From positions 5,337,750 to 5,401,749 of the forward strand of contig SSBO01000008.1 of the NCBI GenBank assembly GCA_005281725.1: a stretch of 64,000 bases of DNA. The letters are read 5' to 3'. Shown here one piece after another: positions 61,441-64,000 of this stretch; position 1 is the first letter of the stretch, and every line of letters begins with the position of its first letter. The notes beneath the pieces are model-generated. The model was not told the origin of the DNA, did not search any database, and was given only the letters and a program-made list of their open reading frames with translations. Made by a program: the position numbers and the translations under genes. This DNA comes from Wuchereria bancrofti (taxonomy: Eukaryota > Nematoda > Chromadorea > Rhabditida > Onchocercidae).

Positions 61441-62439
61441 TGCTAAGCAATGTTACTTTCAAACGATCACTGCGCGGATTGGTTGTTAGAAATTAGGCGA
61501 GTGGTCCAAAGGTTGCTTAAAACTAAAAGCTTTTATTTTCCCTTATTATTTTTACTAGCTATAAATGAAAACTATATGATTTAATGACATTGTATATCTC
61601 CACACTTTGTCTTTTATCACTTACTACCAGTTAGGATAATCAAGTAAAAGATATGATGGTCGCTATGTAATGGCAACAATATCAATATTGATTTCTTAAT
61701 CTCAACTTTAGCAAAAAAACTATATGCAAATTTCTTGCACAATCTTTCTGTATTCATTGAGCAATATACCAAACAACTAGGTTTTAGATTTGTTGTGAAC
61801 GTTAATCAAATTTGTACTATCGTATTGCACGATACTTTTCTCTTATTCCTCAGCCAATTTGAATAGTCGAGAACAATGTGAACAAACACAAACTGAGTTT
61901 TCAGTTCTTCCCGGTATTTCTGAAAAAAAAAACCCACAACAAGCCATAATCTATAACAACTATCAAAAAAAATTAGTTATTTTATCATTTCACTTGTCTA
62001 GACATTAAAAAAAGTAAAGCATATTAAAATAGATTATATGAGACAAGGAATCTGAAATACTGGGTATTTTTTCTTTATGAAGATGAAAGCAACGATTAAA
62101 ATTTCCTTCTTCTGTAAATGATCAATAAAGAAATCAAACAATTTAAGCCATTCGAGATGATCTGTTGAGGAGCAAAATTGGATCATTTAAAAATTTATCA
62201 CTGATACGAACACAGTTGAAAATTGCGAAATATTACCATTACAAAAAAAAAAAGGAAAGAAAAATATTCAGCATTGCCTCCCTCCAATTACCATCATTAC
62301 CACCTGAATCCATATCTATTTCCAAAATGTTACCGAATAGTCATATTTTTTTATTTTCATCACAAAATTCAACCTGCTGCAGGAACTGCTCTATTCACTG
62401 AATTTCATACATCAAACAAAATGAAAAACAATCATGCAT

Positions 62440-62896
62440 TCAAATTGCTACGATCGATTTTTGACCACTGTATTATTGCATTTATCCCATCAAATAATGC
62501 GCAAAACATGTCTACAACATCCGGGATTCTCAGGTTCAACGTTGCTTAACTTGACAGATCGGACGAGATGTCGTGCTTTCAACGTGGTATGGTCGTAGAC
62601 TATCGTTGCAACTATCTTTAAGCATACATCGCATTGGTGTATACATTTCGAAGATGATTAAAACTTTTATTTCAAGCAAAGAATAGCGCCCAAATTTGTT
62701 ATTCAAATTGCTAAATTTACACCATCATTGTCAACAATCATCGAACAGAACACATTACTTACTTACTAAAAGATTTGCAAATAGAAAAAACACAACCAAC
62801 ATGCTATGATCAATTTTTGGTCACTGTATTGTTGCATTTACTGCAATTAGCGTATCAATAATAAGCAAAACACCAAAATATGTCTACAACACCCGG
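62440..62896 (+). repeat. Diverged direct repeat pair about 360 bases apart
   Basis: About 62440-62525 and 62798-62896 share CGATCGATTTTTGACCACTG versus TGATCAATTTTTGGTCACTG, then TATTATTGCATTTATC versus TATTGTTGCATTTACT, then TGTCTACAACATCCGGG versus TGTCTACAACACCCGGG. A third partial copy of the last block (TGTCTACAGCATTGGGATT) follows at about 62905. Likely fragments of a dispersed element. Confidence 0.65.
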
Positions 62897-63179
62897 GAAA
62901 AAATTTGTCTACAGCATTGGGATTAAATATATCTTGGTGCCTCCAAATTAATATTATTGAAACTTGGATGGCTAACGATATACTTACTGACCATATATAT
63001 ATTAATAATTAGTGAAATGAGTTTGCAGGAAAATTTGTTTAAATGTGGAATCATAACACTGCTAGTCAGTTTTAAACCGTCAAAATTATTATTATTAATT
63101 CAAAGCGAATACTTTTATCTCCTTCAAAAAGTACCGATTTTTGGTCATGAAATTGAGTTAAGTTTATTTCTATTTTGAA

Positions 63180-63257
63180 TTGAATTTTATGGGTTTGTTG
63201 TGTTTTCAAGTTTATATATTGAATTTTATGGGTTCCTTATATTTTCAAATTTATCAT
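63180..63257 (+). repeat. 39-base tandem duplication
   Basis: TTGAATTTTATGGGTTTGTT and following bases at 63180-63218 repeat as TTGAATTTTATGGGTTCCTT at 63219-63257, both ending TTTTCAA(G/A)TTTAT. Confidence 0.8.
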
Positions 63258-64000
63258 TGTTATTGTAAAAGATAGCATTTTATTTCCTTACTGTTTGATG
63301 TAAATTCTAGTTGATTCCATTTTCTCAAAAATCTTTTATGTAGTTAGTATTTTACTTGGTTTACTAACTTTCACGTGTATTTTATGTAGGAAACAATAGA
63401 CTTGGCCAGAAACATTTAGTAGGCATTATAAAAAGGCGCAATGATGTCTTTTTCTCACATTTTTTCTTTGTGCAGCTAAAAATTTTGTCATCAGTTCTTT
63501 TTCCTTAAAAAGGAATTCAGTCTGTTTGGTGTGCCATGGAAAACTGTGATGTTTTGATAATCTATAACGATCTCTCGATTTTAACTGTAATTTGATACTT
63601 TGTTTGATTCTTTGAACAAACAGTTTTTTTGCTTTATGAATTTTGCTCATTCTTTTCATAGTAATGTATTAGTTTATCATCCTGCCATAGCAACGTATTA
63701 GTTTATTATCCTGCACATTTATTGATTATTATCGTATCAAGCTGTTGTCCCGAATTTCTTCTCAAGCCCAGTGATGAGGTGTTATAAGGTTTTTTATTAT
63801 TTTTACCAAAAATTGAATTTTATTTTAAAATCTGAGACTTTGTCGAGAAATTGTGTTAATAATAAATTAAGATATTTCTCAAGTTAATTCAATTCAAGCG
63901 TCTCGTGGCATAGTTAATTCAGTCTGCATAGATTAGTTTTATGTTTGGCAGCTTGTTTGATTATAAACCATCAGTACATATGTGTTAAAACTATAAGACA

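Larger units (their letters stand above)
61445..64000. other. Right-end region, no confident gene
   Basis: No supportable gene. A minus-strand frame at 63426-63659 is very basic (starts MKRMSKIHKAKKLFVQRIKQ) but has no family resemblance or clear splice context. Repeats here are listed separately. Confidence 0.45.

Noticed and set aside
63426..63659. Very basic 77-codon minus-strand frame as a ribosomal protein
   Set aside because: Lys/Arg/His-rich, but no ribosomal family motif could be recognised, and no acceptor directly before its ATG.

Overview
This looks like a nuclear scaffold from a nematode. The DNA is very AT-rich, introns are numerous (mostly 100-700 bp) with a T-rich tract ending in TTTCAG or TTTTAG, and many start codons sit 2-46 bases behind such an acceptor, as expected for spliced-leader trans-splicing. 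A transthyretin-like (TTR) gene, a nematode-expanded family, and the low-complexity secreted proteins fit this. The AT-rich, intron-dense style resembles filarial or other spirurid worms, but that placement is inference. All gene models were assembled by hand from splice sites, reading phase and remembered protein families.

Layout. 0-10 kb: a TTR-like secreted protein (+) and a Gly/Cys/Gln/Pro-rich repeat protein (+) whose first exon I could not place, in gene-poor DNA. 10-14 kb: no gene seen, only old repeats. 14.2-16.1 kb: NDUFS3 of respiratory complex I (+), convergent with the next gene. 16.4-35.1 kb: a run of minus-strand genes, in transcription order TONSL (24 exons), EXOSC3/Rrp40, HSBP1, one possible exon of an unknown gene, and MEAK7/eak-7. 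36.7-43.3 kb: NUDC/nud-1 (+), a possible small downstream ORF, ribosomal protein L39 (-) and the AP-3 sigma subunit (+). 44.4-50.6 kb: one 18-exon gene for a secreted protein with two tandem TolB/PD40-type beta-propeller halves. 52.7-56.3 kb: a graveyard with a decayed partial copy of the propeller locus, unidentified broken ORFs, a diverged repeat pair and a degraded LINE. 57.9-59.1 kb: a secreted repeat-rich protein (-). 59-64 kb: no confident gene, some repeats.

Functional links. HSBP1 and MEAK7/eak-7 both belong to stress and longevity signalling in C. elegans, and I recall them as neighbours there too. TONSL ends about 300 bp before EXOSC3, which has a good trans-splice acceptor, so the two may form an operon. 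The other housekeeping genes (NDUFS3, NUDC, RPL39, AP3S) have no evident joint pathway.

Notable points: the double propeller built by internal exon duplication, its decayed neighbour copy, two GC-AG introns (RPL39 and the propeller gene), a complete nematode TONSL with an altered histone-reading pocket, and two uncharacterised secreted repeat proteins.
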